From: Pyruvatibacter sp.
GTDB taxonomy: Bacteria; Pseudomonadota; Alphaproteobacteria; CGMCC-115125
Direction: 5' to 3'
Length of the DNA: 64,000 nt
Assembly: GCF_040219635.1 (NCBI RefSeq)
Contig: NZ_JAVJSC010000004.1
Coordinates: forward strand, 248,001 to 312,000
The first letter of the stretch is position 1. Each line of letters starts with the position of its first letter. The notes beneath the pieces are model-generated. The model was not told the DNA's origin. It searched no databases and saw only the letters and a program-made list of their open reading frames with translations. Made by a program: the position numbers and the translations under genes. This document shows, one piece after another, positions 61,538 through 64,000 of this stretch.

Positions 61538-62289
61538 TTGCCCAAACGCTGCCTGAGGCCAGCCAGAAAAGCATCTATGCGGGCTGCATTGGCGCCAAGA
61601 TCGGACTGGCCAACCCGGCTGACCGAGCGCACATCCACCAGCGTACGGTCGGGGCCATCATCGGCGATGCGGATGACCACATCGTCCTTGAAGCCGAATA
61701 ACAGCGTGGTGTCGGTGGCTTCGATGCGGCCGGGTTCGCCGTTTTCGGGTTCTTGTGCATCGGCAATGTCCCAGCCGCTCGCCTCCGCCTCAGCAAGGGC
61801 GGCTGCAAACACGGTGGTGATGTCATCTGCCACGGTCAGCGTTTGCAGGTGCGGGTAGGCACCGCGTTGCAGGTTCGCAAGGTCGGGCGCTGCGCGGTCG
61901 ATAGGGTTTGTGCCTTCACCACGCAGGGCAACAACGGCTACGAATTGCGGCGGGTCTTCGAGGTCTGTTGTGATGTCGTGGATCATCGGCACGTCGCCGC
62001 CGCTCAGTGCTGTAGTGACGGGCACAAACAGGATGGCCGCCCCGGCAACCACTGCCACAAGTGACGGTACCATGCCGGGCTTGCCGGTGAAGGCGCGAAC
62101 AAGGCCCACAAGGCCCAGCAACATGCCCAGAAAAACAACCAGCATGGAGCCGGCCGTTCCAAAAACGCCGCCGGACGCGCTGATGATGCCAAACCGGGTG
62201 AGCAAAACGGCCGATACAGCCGCAATCAGCCCAACGCCGACAAGGCGCAGGGCAAGTGTTGCGATACGTGAACGTGCGGTGTCACTCAT
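61534..62289 (-). CDS. DUF1499 membrane protein
   Basis: 251 aa. About three membrane helices in the first 100 residues (LVGVGLIAAVSAVLLTRFGI, GSMLVVFLGMLLGLVGLVRA, VPSLVAVVAGAAILFVPVTT), then a DUF1499 domain: MIHDITTDLEDPPQFVAV, GWDIAD, IEATDTTLLFGFKDDVVIRI, DVRSVSRVGQSDLGANAARI. The function is unknown. It overlaps the convergent EEP gene by 4 nt. Confidence 0.88.
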   Translation of the reverse strand: MSDTARSRIATLALRLVGVGLIAAVSAVLLTRFGIISASGGVFGTAGSMLVVFLGMLLGLVGLVRAFTGKPGMVPSLVAVVAGAAILFVPVTTALSGGDVPMIHDITTDLEDPPQFVAVVALRGEGTNPIDRAAPDLANLQRGAYPHLQTLTVADDITTVFAAALAEAEASGWDIADAQEPENGEPGRIEATDTTLLFGFKDDVVIRIADDGPDRTLVDVRSVSRVGQSDLGANAARIDAFLAGLRQRLGN

Positions 62290-62391
62290 TTGATGCTGCG
62301 GGACGTGTGACCGCCCCTCCCCCCATTTGTGCGCGCCACTGGGGCGCTGCTGTTTTAACTGTCGAAACCAAAGCGAAAAGACGGGACGCGG

Positions 62392-64000
62392 CTACTCAGC
62401 CGCGCCCTTTTCAAGATTTGCCGTGGGCAGTTCATAATCCTTGAAGGTCTGGCGCAGGGCCAGTTTCTGGATTTTGCCTGTTGCCGTATGCGGGATTTCA
62501 TCCACGAACACCACGTCGTCCGGCATCCACCATTTGGCGATCTTGCCTTCCATGTAGCTCAGAATGTCTTCGCGGGTGGGCGACTTGCCCTGCGCGGGAA
62601 TAACAATCAGCAGCGGGCGCTCGTCCCATTTGGGGTGAGCAATACCGATGACGGCCGCCTCCTGAACCTCCGGATGACCAACAGCGACGTTTTCAAGCTC
62701 AATGGAAGAAATCCACTCGCCGCCAGACTTGATAACATCCTTGGCGCGGTCAGTGATGGTCATGTAGCCGTCGGGGTCGATGGTGGCGACGTCGCCGGTA
62801 TCAAACCAACCGTCCGCATCCAGAATATCGCCGCCTTCACCCTTGACGTATTCGCGGGAGATTGCCGGCCCGCGCACCATCAGGTGACCAAAGGCCTTGC
62901 CATCACGCGCAAGCTCCTTGCCATCGTCATCGGTGATTTTCATTTCCACCGTATAGACCGGGCGGCCCTGCTTGATCTTGATATCGATCTGTTTGTCGAT
63001 CGGCAGGTTCTCCATGCCCGCCTTGAGCGAGCCAAGCGTGCCAAGCGGCGACAGTTCGGTCATGCCCCATGCGTGGAAAACCTGCACGCCAAAGTCTTTT
63101 TCAAACGCTTCAACCATGAAGCGCGGGGCAGCAGAGCCGCCGATAACCACGCGGTTGAGATGTGGCAGTTTCTTGCCGGACGACTGCAGGTGCTGCAACA
63201 GCATCAACCATACGGTGGGTACGGCAGCGGTAACGCTGACCTTTTCCGTATCCAGCAACTCATAGATGCTTTCGCCATCCATCTTTGCGCCGGGCATGAT
63301 GAGGCTTGCGCCAACAGCAGGGGCGGCAAACGCGATAGCCCAGGCGTTGGCATGGAACATCGGCACCACCGGAAGCACATTGTCGATGGAGCGCATTCCC
63401 AGGGCGTCCGCGTTATTGGCCGCAAGCGCATGTAGCACGTTGGACCGGTGAGAGTAGAGCACGCCCTTTGGATTGCCCGTTGTGCCCGACGTATAGCAAA
63501 GGCCGCAGGCGTCGTTTTCGTCCACCTTTGCCCACTTGAAATCATCAGAGTGTGCATTAACCAGCGTTTCGTAGCACAACGCGTTCTTGAGTTTGGTGTC
63601 AGGCATTGCGGCCTCGTCGCACATGATGATGACGTGCTTGAGGTGCGAAAGCTGGTCGGCGATGCCTTCAATGATGGGCACAAAAGTGAGGTCAACAAAA
63701 ATGACTTTGTCTTCGGCATGGTTGGCGATGTAAACCAGTTGCTCAGCAAACAGGCGCGGGTTGAGCGTGTGGCAAACAGCGCCAAGCCCCATGATGCCGT
63801 ACCAGGCTTCCAGGTGCCGGTCGGTGTTCCACGCCATGGTGGCAATCACGTCGCCCTTGCCCAGGCCAAGCGACTGCAGCGCGTTGGCGATCTTGCGGGC
63901 GCGCGAATGAACGGCCTTGTAGGTGGTCCGGCGTATCGGTCCCTCAACGGAACGTGTGACAATTTCGCGATCGCCATGATATTGCGCCGCATGATCTATG
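62392..64000 (-). CDS. Long-chain fatty acid-CoA ligase (AMP-binding), 5' end beyond the window
   Basis: At least 535 residues are present; the gene continues past 64000. ANL-family motifs: CGLCYTSGTTGNPKGVLYSH (P-loop), AWGMTELSPLGT, DGWFDTGDVATIDPDGYMTI, DRAKDVIKSGGEWISSIELE, and the C-terminal Lys in HTATGKIQKLALRQTF. It activates fatty acids to acyl-CoA by an acyl-AMP intermediate, feeding beta-oxidation along with the crotonases in this window. Confidence 0.93.
   Translation of the reverse strand, partial: IDHAAQYHGDREIVTRSVEGPIRRTTYKAVHSRARKIANALQSLGLGKGDVIATMAWNTDRHLEAWYGIMGLGAVCHTLNPRLFAEQLVYIANHAEDKVIFVDLTFVPIIEGIADQLSHLKHVIIMCDEAAMPDTKLKNALCYETLVNAHSDDFKWAKVDENDACGLCYTSGTTGNPKGVLYSHRSNVLHALAANNADALGMRSIDNVLPVVPMFHANAWAIAFAAPAVGASLIMPGAKMDGESIYELLDTEKVSVTAAVPTVWLMLLQHLQSSGKKLPHLNRVVIGGSAAPRFMVEAFEKDFGVQVFHAWGMTELSPLGTLGSLKAGMENLPIDKQIDIKIKQGRPVYTVEMKITDDDGKELARDGKAFGHLMVRGPAISREYVKGEGGDILDADGWFDTGDVATIDPDGYMTITDRAKDVIKSGGEWISSIELENVAVGHPEVQEAAVIGIAHPKWDERPLLIVIPAQGKSPTREDILSYMEGKIAKWWMPDDVVFVDEIPHTATGKIQKLALRQTFKDYELPTANLEKGAAE

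Overview
The window is a piece of a Gram-negative alphaproteobacterial chromosome. The evidence is an SOS box of the alphaproteobacterial GTTC-N7-GTTC type in front of imuA-imuB-dnaE2, the DUF1499, DUF2924 and DUF3489 families, an ExbD/TonB system, an outer-membrane barrel protein and moderately high GC. Sulfatase, sulfotransferase and acyl-CoA genes would suit a marine, possibly alga-associated, Parvibaculales- or Rhizobiales-like bacterium. That placement is inference.

Layout. (1) 0-1.6 kb: end of an ExbB/ExbD/TonB operon with two ExbD paralogues. (2) 1.6-2.3 kb: a repeat-rich insert bounded by 19-bp inverted repeats. (3) 2.4-9 kb: a GntR/FadR-type regulator, a small secreted protein, a 1027-residue outer-membrane protein that joins a porin-like barrel to an inverse-autotransporter barrel and a beta-helix passenger, a sulfotransferase and a secreted hydrolase. 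Three copies of ATTGTCGACAAT lie in front of the secreted protein, the barrel protein and the hydrolase, which suggests a local GntR regulon. (4) 9-19.7 kb: a catabolic sigma-54 locus with a nitrilase-family amidase, a peptide-type ABC transporter, a PAS-AAA-Fis activator, GabT and GabD. Two textbook -24/-12 promoters flank the activator gene, one driving the ABC operon leftward and one driving gabT-gabD rightward. The likely route is import of an amide or peptide, hydrolysis to GABA or a relative, then succinate semialdehyde and succinate. (5) 19.7-43.5 kb: a mosaic accessory region ending at tRNA-Gln and tRNA-Pro. It holds IS ends and fragments, a CBS protein, a DCC protein, a CaCA antiporter, a lipase-like hydrolase, an HD-GYP protein, a DUF4336 protein, the SOS mutagenesis cassette between two tRNA-Lys-derived att-like sites, a flavodoxin-like protein, stress genes, a serine-recombinase module, a 1004-residue protein with a RelA/SpoT synthetase domain, and a DUF1778/GNAT toxin-antitoxin pair. 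(6) 44-64 kb: core genes, including a double DsbA-like protein, TetR regulators, a lipoprotein formylglycine-generating enzyme next to its sulfatase client, a membrane histidine kinase, a diiron protein, two crotonases, a VOC protein, a PLP lyase, a GST, an MBL hydrolase, a phospholipase D-VTT fusion with an EEP partner, DUF1499, and an acyl-CoA ligase cut by the window edge.

The most unusual structure is a dispersed repeat of about 140 nt, present at 1.70, 19.93 and 43.32 kb in the same orientation. Its landmarks align without gaps over at least 75 nt and include a 21-nt tandem CGAAC-NN-GTCTC motif. Copies 1 and 2 run on into a nearly identical 325-bp block; copy 3 runs into the 3' end of tRNA-Gln. 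Copies 2 and 3 bracket the accessory region. The strongest candidates for something undescribed are this repeat, the double-barrel autotransporter and the long RelA/SpoT-domain protein.
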